Source of the DNA: Rhizomys pruinosus
Taxonomy: Eukaryota > Chordata > Mammalia > Rodentia > Spalacidae
Direction of reading: 5' to 3'
Assembly: GCA_009823505.1 (NCBI GenBank)
Contig: VZQC01009936.1
Location: 109,832-173,831, forward strand
DNA: 64,000 nucleotides
Shown: positions 33,855 through 46,039 of the stretch, piece by piece
Numbering within the stretch: position 1 is the stretch's first letter
Layout of the letters: each line of letters opens with the position of its first letter
Translations under genes and position numbers: made by a program
Notes under the pieces: generated by a model
Database searches by the model: none
Seen by the model: the letters and a program-made list of their open reading frames with translations, nothing else
Told to the model about the DNA's origin: nothing

Positions 33855-34167
33855 TGTGAGGAGCTGGTATGAGTAACGCCATGGTGAATTCTGATTGACC
33901 TTTTGATATTTCAGCAAGTTTCTTGCCATGCATGGTTAATACTGTACAACAGATGTGATGTGCACTGTTGTTTTGAGGTGAATGTCCTTGCAAGGCTAGG
34001 CAATAGTCTTTGAGACTGTCCTTGGAATGCAAACAAAGTTTAACTGTACCTTTACCCCATGTGAAATTTGCAGAAGTCTTTTTTTTATCTTGCTTGTATA
34101 AAAGGCCTTGGAAATTAAATTTGGGGCTCCAGTATTCACTGGTCACCTCTCCCAGCTCTATCCCTTT

Positions 34168-34218
<51 letters not shown>

Positions 34219-34278
34219 TTTCTCTATTCCCACCCTCCCATTCAGGTTTCATTCAACTGTTAGCAGCTGGCTGTGTCA
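33855..34278 (+). mobile_element. ERV 3' LTR (candidate)
   Basis: It starts TGTGAGGAGC right after the polypurine tract and has a promoter box tataaaagg (34,097-34,105) followed by attaaa (34,114-34,119). It ends …ctgtgtca just where antisense L1 begins. The order U3 promoter, poly(A) signal and R/U5 fits an LTR of about 424 bases, expanded by a (GT)24 run. I did not find its 5' partner in the window. The right boundary is inferred from the L1 start. Confidence 0.65.
34169..34216. repeat. (GT)24 microsatellite in the LTR
   Basis: Uninterrupted GT dinucleotides. Potential Z-DNA former and polymorphic marker. Confidence 0.97.
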
Positions 34279-34552
34279 ATCCCTTAGGTAAATTATCATA
34301 TCATCTGCAAAAAGGATACTTTTAGCATACTTCTTTTCGTCATATCCTTTAATTTCCTTCTCTCATCCTACTGCCCTAGCAAGTGTTTCAGCACTATTTT
34401 GAAGAGGAGTAGCAATGGGGGGCAGCCTTGCTGGGTTGCCGCCTTTAACGGGAATGCTTCCAATTTTTCTCCATTTAGGAGGATGTTAGCAGTGGGTTTG
34501 CCATATATGGCTTTGATTGTATTGACTTCAGTCCCATTTCCTCCAGAACTTT

Positions 34553-34945
34553 TTTTTTAAGATTCAATCTTTTTTTTATTAATTTTATTTATTTCTGTAA
34601 TGTGATATGAATTACTGTTTGCATGCAAGTCTGTGCACCCGTGCCCGTGCAATGCCGCGGAGGTCAGAAGAGGGCGTCGGATTGCCGGAACTGGAGTTCT
34701 CTTGAAATTGGAGTTTTCAGACGGTTCTCGGCCGCATGTGGGTGCTGGGGATCGAACCCGGGTCCCTGCAAGAAGCGGTCGGCACTTAACCACTGAGCCA
34801 TCTTCTCCAGTCTTTTTTTTTTTATGTGTATAATGTACTGTCTGCATGTGGTTTGTGTACACATGTCGTGCAATGCCTCGGAGGTCAAGAAGAGGGTCTC
34901 AGTTCCCCTGGAACTGGAGTTCTCTTGGAATTGGAGTTTACAGAT

Positions 34946-34981
<36 letters not shown>

Positions 34982-35355
34982 TTTTTTTTTTTTATGTGTA
35001 GGAATGTTCTGTCTGCATGCAAGTCTGTGCACCCGTGTGGTGGCATGTTTGATCGCGGAGGTCAGAAGAGGGGCGCGGATTCCCTGGAAACTGGAGTCTT
35101 CTCTGAAATTGGGGTTTCAGACGGTTCTTCGGCCGCCATGTGGGTGTGGGGGATCGAACCCGGGTCCCCTGAAAGCAGCGGCCGGCACTCTTACCCACTA
35201 GGGCCATCTCTCCAGCCCTCTTTTTTTACTTTTATGTGTATAATTGTACTGTCTGCATGTAGGTTGTGGCACCCATGTCGTGCAATGCCTCAGTCCAGAA
35301 GAAGTCTCAGATTCCCCTGGAAACTGGAGTTCTCTTGGAATTGGAGGTTACAGAT

Positions 35356-35404
<49 letters not shown>

Positions 35405-35833
35405 GTAGGAATGTTTTTCGTCTGCATGCAAGTCTTGCACCCGTGTTGGTGCAATGCCTCGGAGGTCAAAGAGGGTCTCGTCAGATTCCCCCTGAACTGG
35501 AGTTTCTCCTGGAATTGGAGTTCTGGAACTGGAGTTTAAGACTTTGCTGCCATGGTGGGTGCTGGGGATCGAAAAAAAAACCCGGAAAGGCCATCTCTCC
35601 AGCCCTCTTTTTTTATTTTTATGTGTATGAATGTACTGTCTGCATGTAGGTTTGTGCACCCATGTCGTGCAATGCCTCGGAGGTCAAAAGAGGGTCTCAG
35701 ATTCCCCTGGAACTGGAGTTCTCTTGGAATTGGAGTTACAGATGGTTCTTAACCGCCATGTGGGTGCTGGGGATCGAACCCTGGTCCTCTGCAATAGCAG
35801 TCGGTGCTCTTAACCGCTAGGCTATCTCTCCAG
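34553..35833 (-). repeat. Tandem array of six SINE copies (B2/B3 type), antisense
   Basis: Six antisense copies start near 34,560, 34,813, 34,981, 35,218, 35,401 and 35,605. Copies 2 and 4 stop at 'ttacagatg' and run into long T-tracts (34,947-34,980 and 35,357-35,400), followed by a second SINE type. Thus a ~400-base unit (truncated SINE, T-tract, SINE) repeats, and the last copy (35,605) is full length across the break. The whole array sits in L1 between duplications cctccagaacttt (34,540-34,552 and 35,841-35,853). The 237-codon frame at 34,826-35,539 is a shadow of these SINEs. Confidence 0.85.
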
Positions 35834-36484
35834 CCCCATCCCTCCAGAACTTTAAACATGAAGGGATGCTGGATTTTTCAAAGGCTTTTTTGCATCAATT
35901 GAGATGATCGTGTAGTTTTTGTCTTTCAGTCCATTTAAGTGTTTTATGATATTTATTGATTTATGTATGTTGAACTATCCCTGCATCTCTTTGGGTCATG
36001 ATGGATGATCTTTTTGATGTGGGTCTGTATGTGATTTGCAAGGTTTTTGATGTATTCTCAGATGATTGTCTGGATCTTTTCATTGTCTGTTGTGATGTGT
36101 CTCCTTTTATCACAAATAATATTGATTTGGAGTTGCTCGCTCTTTCTTATGGTTAACTGGCTAGAGGTATGTCTATTTCATTTATCTTTTCAAAGAAACA
36201 GATTTTGGATTCATTGATTCTTGGTACTGTTTTCTATGTTTCTATTTCATTGATTTCTGCTTTGATTATTATTTCTTCCTGTATGTTGGGTTTAAATTTC
36301 ATTTGCTATTCTCTCTCAAGTGTTTTTAGCTGCAGTGGTAGATCATTTATTTGTTCCCTTTCTGTTTTTTGATGTGAGCACTTAGGGCTATAAATTTCCC
36401 CCCTTAGGACTGCTTTAAAATATCCCACAGTTTGTGTTGTGCTGTATTGTCTTTTTTGCTCAGTTCCATGAATACTTTTTTTTT

Positions 36485-36701
36485 AACCACTCAGACTGTG
36501 CTCCCTCCCTCTAACTCTTCCAAAGAAAGAGCAGAACGATCATCAATGACAAATAGCAGTTGCAAAAGAGCAACGCTAAGAGCCAGCTTCATGCTCAGGA
36601 GGAAGCACTATGTCTCATCCTCATGGTTTCTGGTACTCTATACAGTCAGAGAAACTTCTCTAGTTACAAACTATAGAAACGATCCCTGAAAGTATAGTCT
36701 T
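36485..36701 (-). ncRNA. U3 snoRNA (SNORD3) retropseudogene
   Basis: On the minus strand, 217 bases run from an AAGACTATACTTTCAGGG start through GATCGTTTCTATAG (box A region) and TTGATGATCGTTCT (box C) to GTCTGAGTGGTT (box D end), then an A-run. The length and box order equal those of U3, the box C/D RNA needed for 18S rRNA processing. It is flanked by ttccatgaatactttt (36,464-36,479 and 36,701-36,716). With an A-tail, target duplication and no promoter, it is an L1-mobilised copy, not a gene. It differs from U3 at scattered sites. Confidence 0.92.
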
Positions 36702-36961
36702 TCCATGAATACTTTTATTTCATTCTTTATTTCTTCCCTGACCCATTCATTATTCAGGATTATGTTGTTAAGTCTCCATGTGTTCTTGTAGCTAGGAGGG
36801 CTTATTCTGATGTTCATATTGAGCTTTATTGCACTGTGGTCTAATAGAATGCATGGAATCATTTCAATCCTTTTATATTTGTTGAGATTTCTTTTGTGTC
36901 CTAGTATGTGGTTGATATTGGAGAATGTTCCATGAGGTGCTGAGTAGAAAGTATATTCTTG

Positions 36962-37500
36962 AGATCTCCTGAGTCCAGCTGAGGCAAACGCAGGTAGGTA
37001 GGCAGCAGCTGGGTGCTTCAGCAAGACTGATTGCTGATTGACTTAATATAGTTAATCCAGGGCTGGAGAGGTGGCCTAGCGGTTAAGAGCGCCGACCGCT
37101 CTTGCAGAGGACCCGGGTTCGATCCCCAGCACCCACATGGTGGCTGAGAACCGTCTGAAACTCCAATTCCAGGAGAACTCCAGTTCCAGGGGAATCCGAC
37201 ACCCTCTTCTGACCTCTGCAGCATTGCACGACACGGGTGCACAAACTTGCACACAGACAGTACATTCACACATACAGAAATAAATAAAATTAATAAAAAA
37301 ATTTATATAAAAAATATAGTTAATCCATTAATCCAGTTGGCTTTGGCTTAATTGGCTTTTGTGGCTGTGGGGGCCGAGTTATCCTCCCAGCTGGTATAAA
37401 AGATGGTGCTGAGTCTTGAGATCTGAGATCTCCCAACTAGCTAAGGCAAGCACAGGTGCTGGGGCGTGGGCTAAAGAGCCAGCCCAGACCCTCCTCCCTC
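36962..37500 (+). promoter_or_regulatory. Promoter-like segment with a repeated block, upstream of L1-type ORF1
   Basis: The block 'gagatctcctgagtccagct…gcaaacgcaggt' (36,961) recurs in modified form near 37,425-37,455 (gagatctcccaactagctaa), so about two partial units are present once the SINE at 37,060 is removed. A tataaaag box (near 37,395) and GC-rich flank precede the L1/HAL1-type ORF1 region. I infer a monomer-type LINE 5' UTR. An LTR is the alternative. Confidence 0.4.
37060..37312 (+). mobile_element. B2/B3-type SINE, young
   Basis: A clean copy flanked exactly by aatatagttaatcca (37,045-37,059 and 37,313-37,327). Confidence 0.95.
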
Positions 37501-38826
37501 TGCTCTCCCCTCCCAAGGATTAAATAAAAGCATCTGAAGGAGGCAAGAAAAGAAACGCAGCCTTCAAACAGTTGGAGAGGCATTTGGACTCACATTGGAA
37601 TATAGTCAAGGGGGAGAATCCATATGCCAGGAACACAAAGAAGAGACACAACGGGAGGGGAAAGGGGCGGGATAATCCCACATCAAGCTCAACCAACCCT
37701 ATTGGAAGTTTAACCTACAGTGGGATCCCCTGGGGATGGCCCAAAAGATAACAGCAATTAAGAGGAACAAGAATAAATTAAAAAAACACAAAACAAGAAA
37801 AAGAACAAATCAAGATACGAAGAAAAGAGAATGAAGAACTCAAGAAGGACCCTAGAGCAGAGAGAAGGCTGACAAACTCCGGAAGCAACTGGGAAACACT
37901 GAAAGATCCCACGCTGAAAACGATAAGGAAAACCAGTGTAAGCAAAGGCTTACAGGAAGAGATTTGAAGCTCCAAAAAAAGTCGAAATACTAACGAAATC
38001 AAAAGCGAGAAGAAAAAGGAAAGCAACACTCATCCAATCAAGAGGAAAGGAAGGACGAAAAACGGCCTCAGAATCAGTAATGAGGAAGCAGAACAAACAA
38101 TATCGACCTGGAAGATAACACCAGAGAACAACTAAAAACCTCAAGAAGCATATGAAAAAATAAAAATACAACAAAAGTGGAACAACCAGAGAACTGTTGG
38201 ACACTATGAAAAGATCAAACTTCCACGTCATAGAAATAGAGGAAGAGAAGAATCAACAAGGGAGATGGTACGTTGATCGATTCTTCATCAACAGACAATA
38301 GATGAAATTTCTCCCAAACTAAAAAAAGACAAAACCAATACAAATACAAGAAGCACATAGAAATCCAAACAGACAAATCAAAAGAAATTCTCCACACCAC
38401 TTCATAGGTAAGATGGCTAGACACCCAAAACAAAAACAAAATTCCTTTAAAGCCACAAGAGAAAACAAAAGTGACCTATAAGGGGAAAACCTATCAGAAA
38501 GTACAACTGACTTTCTCAATGCAAACGATGAAAGCAAGAGAACCTGGAAAAAGCATTCCCCATGTTAAAGGACAATAGATGCCAACCTGGATTACTCTAC
38601 CCAGCACAAATGTCGATTACAATTTATGAGAGAGAAAAGTCTGCCATGACATAAACAAGTTGAAAGAATACATTCAAAAAAGAAAACCAACCCTTCAGAG
38701 ACCTTGAGCAATTCAAAGGACAGAAGAAAGGAGCAAAAACCATCCCAGGCACCTAGAAGGAGAAATCAATAAAAGCATACCTGCAAAGTAGAAATCTAAA
38801 CCCAAACCGAAATGATAACAAAGGAA
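37501..38826 (+). mobile_element. L1/HAL1-type element, ORF1 region, frame-broken
   Basis: Landmarks of the RNA-binding ORF1 of L1-lineage elements in order: a charged coiled-coil-like segment (37,770-38,200), 'aatacaagaagcacatagaa' (38,343), 'aaaagaaattctccacacca' (38,382), and 'ggacaatagatgccaacctg' with 'ctacccagca' (38,570-38,607). ORF1 encodes the nucleic-acid chaperone of the retrotransposition particle. Only short frames remain. An N gap follows. The same segment recurs antisense at 51,070-52,800. HAL1 is an ORF1-only L1 relative, and I cannot separate the two here. Confidence 0.65.
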
Positions 38827-39234
38827 NNNNNNNNNNNNNNNNNNNNNNNNNNNNNNNNNNNNNNNNNNNNNNNNNNNNNNNNNNNNNNNNNNNNNNNNNN
38901 NNNNNNNNNNNNNNNNNNNNNNNNNNNNNNNNNNNNNNNNNNNNNNNNNNNNNNNNNNNNNNNNNNNNNNNNNNNNNNNNNNNNNNNNNNNNNNNNNNNN
39001 NNNNNNNNNNNNNNNNNNNNNNNNNNNNNNNNNNNNNNNNNNNNNNNNNNNNNNNNNNNNNNNNNNNNNNNNNNNNNNNNNNNNNNNNNNNNNNNNNNNN
39101 NNNNNNNNNNNNNNNNNNNNNNNNNNNNNNNNNNNNNNNNNNNNNNNNNNNNNNNNNNNNNNNNNNNNNNNNNNNNNNNNNNNNNNNNNNNNNNNNNNNN
39201 NNNNNNNNNNNNNNNNNNNNNNNNNNNNNNNNNN
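38827..39234. other. Assembly gap (408 N)
   Basis: All bases are N. Frames shown across it are meaningless. L1-type ORF1 is on its left and L1 ORF2 3' sequence on its right. Confidence 1.
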
Positions 39235-39988
39235 TAGGAAAAGACTTCCTAAATCAGACAGCAGCTGCACAAGAATTAAGGTCGACAATTGACAAATGGG
39301 ACCTCATTAAACTCAAAAGCTTCTGTACATCAAAAGAAACAATCAAGGAAGTGAAGAGAAATCCCACAGAGTGGGAGGAAACCTTCACTGCAGATACATC
39401 TGACAAAGCATTGATTTCCAGAATATATAAACTACTCAAAAAACAAAGAAAAAAGAAAACAAACGACCCGCTCAATAGATGGAGCAAAGAACTGAACAGA
39501 GACTTCACAAGCGAGGAATTAGAGATGTCTGAGAAACACCTCAAGAACTGCTCAACATCACTAATCATTAAGGAAATGCAAATAAAAACCACTTTAAGAT
39601 ATCATCTTACTCCAATAAGACTGGCTAGGATCAAGAAAACAAATGATACCAAGTGCTGGAGAGGTTGTGGGGAAAGAGGAACACTCATTCACTGCTGGTG
39701 GGAATGTAAATTCGTACAGCCACTATGGAAAGCAGTGTGGAGAACCCTTGGAAGACTTGGAATGAACTTGCCACCTGACCCAGCCATACCACTCCTGGGC
39801 ATGTACCCTCAAGACCCACCCCACCGCAGAGATACATGCATGGCCATGTTTATTTCAGCTCTCTTCACAATAGCAAGGAGTGGGAACCAACCTAAATTCC
39901 CCTCAACTGATGAGTGAATAGAGAAAATATGGTACATCTACACAATGGAGTTCTATGCAGCAGTAAAGAAAGATGACAAAGCTTACTT
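39235..39988 (+). mobile_element. L1 ORF2 C-terminal region, well preserved
   Basis: The frame at 39,351-39,917 (188 codons) is open and contains the L1 C-terminal knuckle [18 protein letters not shown] (C-x3-C-x7-H-x4-C), followed by [10 protein letters not shown]. It is homologous to 25,400-26,070. The 5' part is missing in the gap and the element ends near 39,988 without a 3' UTR, so it is not functional. Confidence 0.9.
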
Positions 39989-40000
39989 AAAGCAATTATT

Positions 40001-40231
40001 AATGGCCTAGCGGTTAAGAGCGCCGACCGCTCTTGCAGAGGACCCGGGTTCTCACCCACATGGTGGCCGAGAGCCGTTTGAAACTCCAATTCCAGGAGGA
40101 CTCCAGTTCCGGGGAAGTCCGACACCCTCTTCTGACCTCCACGGCGTTGCACGTCACGGGTGCTCAGACTTGCATGCAGACAATACATTCATACACATAT
40201 GGAAAAATAAAATTTTTAAAAATTTTTAAAA
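40001..40231 (+). mobile_element. B2/B3-type SINE, 5'-truncated
   Basis: Begins in the tRNA-like head (aatggcctagcggttaagag), lacks a few bases in the B-box, and is flanked by aaagcaattatt (39,989-40,000 and 40,232-40,243). Confidence 0.93.
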
Positions 40232-40243
40232 AAAGCAATTATT

Positions 40244-40528
40244 TTAAAAAGCCAAGCTTGCCTAAGGATGTAAGAAGCTGACAGAGTATATCTCCTGGGA
40301 AATCCTGAAATGTAAAAACATATACAAACATAGAGATAAGTCTCTTACTGTGTTGAAAAACAGACAAAGATAAGTGGTAGACAACAGGAGTTATTATCAC
40401 CCTGAGTACTAAGCCCGTTAGAACAGGAGGAAGGGATCTGCATTCAGCATCATAAAAACTAGTGTCAGCTCAATCAGCACACCCACCATTTTTTGAAGGT
40501 TGGCAACCAACCTTAAAAGACCATAAAA
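40244..40528. other. No feature recognised
   Basis: Short unassigned stretch between SINEs. Confidence 0.4.
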
Positions 40529-40742
40529 TGGGCAGAAGAGATGGCTCACCAGCTAAGAGAACTGGCTCCTCTTGCAGAAGACACCATATAGGTTCCCAAC
40601 ATACATGGAGGCTAACAGCAGTTTACAACTTCAATTTCATGAGATCTGCTGCCCTCTTCTAACCTCAGTCAGTGCAGAATATGGGTGTCTTTATATACAT
40701 GCAGGCAGTACATTCACACACATAAAATAAAAATAATAAACA
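40529..40742 (+). mobile_element. B3-type SINE, older
   Basis: 'gggcagaagagatggctcac' head through 'ctgccctcttctaacctcag' to a 'cacataaaataaaaat' tail. Confidence 0.8.
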
Positions 40743-41149
40743 CAGTATTTTAAAGACTATAAAATAAACTCCATCAATTTCAAATTTGAGTCTCCATGCT
40801 CCTTCACTATGAAGGAGAATCCCCATTCCTCACATTTCTTTAATCTCCCAATTAAGTGGCACATGTGATAGAAATTCCCTCCCACACCATTCAGAGTCCT
40901 GCAGGGAAATGATTATATTTTATGGTTTATTAGAATGATACTGAATTGGTGGAATGACTTTCAAAGTAATGTTTCCATTTCTCCCTTATATAATCATTTG
41001 AGAAAACCAGTCTTAATTCATTCTTGAAATGCTGTTAGAAGAATTTCAATGTTTAGTCTGTGCAGCTGTATCTTGTAAAAAAGCCACTTCTTTTTTATTT
41101 TATAGGGATTCAAAGATAAGTGTTTACCAGGCATCTCAAAAAATATTTT
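40743..41149. other. No feature recognised
   Basis: Apparently single-copy AT-rich sequence. Confidence 0.45.
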
Positions 41150-41357
41150 TAAACATTTATTTAATATTCATTATGTCTGTATGTGGCAGGAAGTGCACTT
41201 GTGAGTACAGGTGCCTGCAGAGTTGAGAGAGGGTATCAGATTCCCTGAAGCTGAAGTTACATGCGGTAGAGAGTGCCTGATCTGGGTGCTGGGAACAGAA
41301 CTGGGATCCTCTGCCAGAGAAGTACATGCTCAACTGCCGAGCCATCTCTCAAGCCCC
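41150..41357 (-). mobile_element. B3-type SINE, older, antisense
   Basis: Antisense tail (aaacatttatttaatattca) to head (gagccatctctcaagcccc) of a B2/B3-type SINE, diverged. Confidence 0.75.
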
Positions 41358-42414
41358 TCATGGACATAAAAGGATTTCATGATATATCTGTAAGCATCAC
41401 CCCCTTTTTATTTTGAGGGTTTTTGTGAGCCCATGAGTCGTCAAAAAGGCCATTGGATAGTACACGTAACTAGACGGGCATGAAGAACAAGTCATAGATT
41501 TCATCATATTCACCCAAGCTATTTTGGTGACTATATGTCATTAACTTGGGGAACAAACTTAATTTCTTAAATTAAATCATCCTAACGGTCAGGCCATGCG
41601 GAAAGAATGATACTGGTACAACAAAAAATTATAGAGAACATTTGTATGTGCCTATCCCAAAGTACGTTATGACAGATTTTTAATGTAGAACCAATGTGGA
41701 ATTGACAGCGAAGATTTTTATTTCCAATTAACTAAGGTGATTACCATTTTTAGTAAAGAAACCTTATCAAAACCAATGTTGTTTAATATACACATAATTA
41801 CATTTACTAAGTCCTAAAAACACCATGTAAGTCCCTGTAGGCAGAGTCTGGCAAAATTGGATACTTGTTGAATTGCACACAGTAAATATACAGTGTCAGA
41901 TATAGACCAGTGTCCCTCTCACCAGGGCCTGAAAACCATCCACAGCGCACCTCCCCATGCATTCAAACCAATATGCAGTAAGTAATGTTTTTGGCCTGGG
42001 AGATGCACGTTGGCATACTTGTTGCCATGTTGTTTCGTATGTTTTAATCTGCGATCCTAACTCCGACACGAACTATATTACAACTGTTGGCGGGAAGGGG
42101 AGGTCTTTGTGGGTGTGTGTGGGGTATCTACGGTTGCTAGGCTGAATGATGCAGATGAGCGTAAGGGGTCGTCGCTAGCAAAGGGGGAACATCGGCTGAG
42201 GAGTCGACCAAGCCAAACAACAGATGTTTGTAATCTAGTTTCTGGTAACATGCCTGTATCTTTCCTCAAATCCCTCTATAGCGATCAGTCACTCATCGGT
42301 CTACATCTTCAGTCAGCTCATTCGCCTGCCCGAGTCTTTCGCATTACGTAGTAAAAGTGATCTCGTGTTCTTATACCCCACTCCCGCTAGAACACATTCC
42401 CATTGTTGTACATG
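41358..42414. other. No feature recognised
   Basis: No repeat or exon that I can support. From about 41,900 the sequence becomes richer in CpG and less like its neighbours, possibly reflecting lower base accuracy. Confidence 0.45.
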
Positions 42415-44045
42415 TACACACATTATCTGCTATCCACTCCCACTGTTGCCAGAGATTTTGTGCAGGGCATGTGTGGTGTTTTCACCACACGAAGGAAAAG
42501 ACAGGAGCTTTGCACTTGCTGTGATAGATTAAACAGGACGTGCATCAGAAAGGTTGGGCCATCTAGACATTCAGAAAGGAGAAGAAAAAATCATCAGACT
42601 TGCTACAGGTGTCAAAACCGAGCACCTCTGGGGATCCTAATTGTAACAACTATTTTTGTATTGAGGTCCTAAATGAACTGTAACCTTCTGGTGGCGCAAA
42701 GGTTTATAGGCAGATGATTTTCATGCTTACCTCTCCTGCCTACACGATGGGGGTTGGCGGACTATGATTGATGATGAGGTCCATCTTTCACTAGTGGATA
42801 GATTGGGCGCGCACTGGCCTCGCGGTCCCCTCCTTTCTAAAAACCGAGAAGTCCGCTGCCTTCTTATAAGTTGACATAATGACATCCCGAGGCAGCTGTT
42901 GAAAAGGGATTATTCGTCTCATTTCCGCACCCGGCTTACATACTAACGTATCCTTAGCCTGCGCACTTACAGCAAATATTGAACCAGGAGCTCTATGATA
43001 CAAGCAATGGATTATCTATCTCCAAAGGAGCTCGTGCCCAGGGGGAGCCAGCCCCCGCAAAAGTACAGCTTGTCTTGCCCTGTACTACCCTTTTGGGATG
43101 CCGTTAGCCGGAGCCGGGCGATAGGCCCTGCTGATTCCGACAGAACCTGAGTCGCTAATGGGAAGACCTGTTTGCGGGCCGCTAGGGGCGCTTGACCACA
43201 CGTTCGTAGTCGTTATTTCCCTGGAATACCAGAGGTGCTTACCCAGAGCCACAACGACCTAAAGTCCAAATACTTAGGTCTCCATTGATGTCAAACAGGA
43301 CCTCTCCGTCAGTAGACAGCTACGCTCACCTGCCTGGTAATAGGTGCAGCAGTAGCCCAGCCATATGTACCCTATCATCCCAAATTGATTGGCTATTGAG
43401 CTCTATCCTTGGAGGAAAAACCAGCATATGCTGATGCGCACAAAGCTTACATCCTCTAGTGGTTTAGGAGATATGCTTTTAACCACAGTGATCCTGGTCA
43501 CATGTTTACAGGAAATAATACATAATCTCATAGTAACCATGCCACAATATCTGTGTCCTTATACCAAGTAACTACCAAACAGTTAGTTTGAAATGACTAT
43601 ATATCCTAAATGTTCTGTGCTTCATTAGTAGGAACTGGGAAAGGTTATTCCATGGACAAACGGTCAGCCCATGAAAGGAAACAGCCAGAATGACCAGAGT
43701 CCAAACACCGCTCCAGAGAGAAAGTAGACTGTTTTGCTTCTCACCCCCTGTGACCCTTTCTTCTAAGCTATGGAAACAACTCTGCGAAAGGGGGCACATG
43801 GTAGAATGTAGAGGCTGTGATTGGGGTGTAAATGGTGAAAACTGGACAGGCAATATAGGACTGGGACACTATCTGATCAACGTTAGATTGAACTATACAA
43901 GCCCACCCAGTCTGGATGGTGGGACCTTGGGCTGTGTGGGTTTGGGCACAATTGCTTCGCAAATTGGTTATTTTATATAGAAAAGTATGTTTTGTGACTC
44001 ATAATAATGACTTATATATGTTAAAATGAAAAAAATATTAAAAAA
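42415..44045 (+). repeat. Family X, copy 4, long form, error-rich
   Basis: Blocks align in order to copy 3 (42,620 and 43,005-43,090 versus 31,874 and 32,187-32,250) and to copy 1 (43,330-44,000 versus 20,640-21,290: 'ttggctattgagctctatcc', 'agtagactgttttgcttctc', 'ggatggtgggaccttgggct'). It ends in an A-rich tract near 44,030-44,046. CpG-dense patches at 42,800-43,200 have no counterpart in the other copies. Confidence 0.65.
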
Positions 44046-44254
44046 AGCTGTTTGTGTTACCAAATGTATGTTCATGGGTACACATGTGGTGGAGCATGTT
44101 CCAGATTAGAGAACAAGTTTGTTGTAAGTGGTTCTCCTTGTCCTCCTTACTTTGGGCTCCAGAATCAAAGCTCGGACCTTTATTTTTATTTATTTTTTTT
44201 ATTTTATTTTTTTTTTATTTTTTATTAATTTTATTTTATTATTTTATTTTGTCT

Positions 44255-44398
44255 TTTATGAGACGGCTTTTCCCTGTAGTCCCAGTTGTCCTGAAAGACT
44301 TGCTGTTAGACCAGGCTGGTCTTGACTCACGAAGATCCCCCTGCCTCGTGCCTCCCAAGTCCTGCAATTAAAGGGCTTGTGTGCCACCATGCTGCTTT
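44255..44398 (-). mobile_element. B1 SINE, antisense
   Basis: 'gagacggcttttccctgtag' through 'gaccaggctggtcttgactc' to 'tgtgccaccatgctgc'. Confidence 0.85.
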
Positions 44399-45154
<756 letters not shown>

Positions 45155-45267
45155 CTACACTGCTTTCCATAATGGTTGCAGGACCTTTGCATTCCGATAA
45201 CAGTGAATGAGCCATCCCCCTTGTTCAACAGTTCACCACTTTGATTTATGTTTGTTCTCTTTTTTTT

Positions 45268-45525
45268 TTAAATATATTTGATTTATTCCGTATGTGTAGA
45301 ATGTACTGTCGCATGCCAGTTTGTGCACGCGTGTCGGGCAATGCCGAGGAAGAGGTCAGAAGAGGGTCAGTCCGATTCCCCTGGAAACTGGAGGTGGTTC
45401 CTCCTGAATGGTAGTTTCAGAACGGTTCTCGGGCCGGCCCATGTGGGTGTGCTGGAGATCGAACGGTCTGGGCTTCCTCTTGTAAGAGGGTTGCGATCCT
45501 AACGCTAGTGCCATCTCTCCAGCCT
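45268..45525 (-). mobile_element. B2/B3-type SINE, antisense, many indels
   Basis: All parts of the young SINE are present (tgtgtagaatgtactgtcgc to gccatctctccagcc), but with repeated one-base insertions and deletions, unlike copies in 14-34 kb. Confidence 0.85.
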
Positions 45526-46039
45526 GGTTTGTTTCTTAATCTTAGCCAGTCTGACTGGGTTTAAGATGAACCTTATATTGATTTTTGATCGTGCATTCTT
45601 TAATTTACTAAGGATATGGTTGAGAGTAGGTTAAGGATATGCCGTTAGTCCATTTTTATTTTCCTTCTGTTTGATAGTGTTTCCAGCTAGGGTCCATAGA
45701 CTGTCTTAAATATTCAGGTCATTTTATTTTCTCTTGGTTTTGTGGTTTTTGTTTTTTTTTTTTTTTTTTTTTTTGTTATTTTTCTTATATTCTGGATTGC
45801 TTAATACCTCTGTCAGATGTGCAGTAAGGGAAGATATTCTCCTAATCAGTGGGTTCGTCTTACTTCACTCCTTTGTAGTCCCTTTTTTTGTGTACAAAGT
45901 TTATCCAATGAGGGTACCCAATTGTTATTTTGTGACCTTAATGTTGACCAACTAATGTCCAATACTAGAAAGTTCATCCCTATATGAATGTTTCTATTAT
46001 ATTTTGTAAAGTACTCATCTTTTTTTGAACTTTTTTATT

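Larger units (their letters stand above)
34279..36961 (-). mobile_element. L1 LINE, antisense, split by a SINE array and a U3 retrocopy
   Basis: Antisense L1 reverse-transcriptase sequence (34,279-34,552) continues after the SINE array (35,834-36,479) and after the U3 retrocopy (36,717-36,961) with no gap in element order. Landmarks: 'catgaagggatgctggattt' near 35,858, 'gggctataaatttcccccct' near 36,387. Non-functional. Confidence 0.88.

Noticed and set aside
34826..35539. 237-codon plus-strand open frame, the longest N-free frame in the window
   Set aside because: It is entirely antisense SINE array with poly-F from T-tracts. No protein family, and the frame exists because SINE copies lack stops.
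38713..39288. 191- and 141-codon frames across 38,713-39,288
   Set aside because: They are made mostly of X residues from the N gap.
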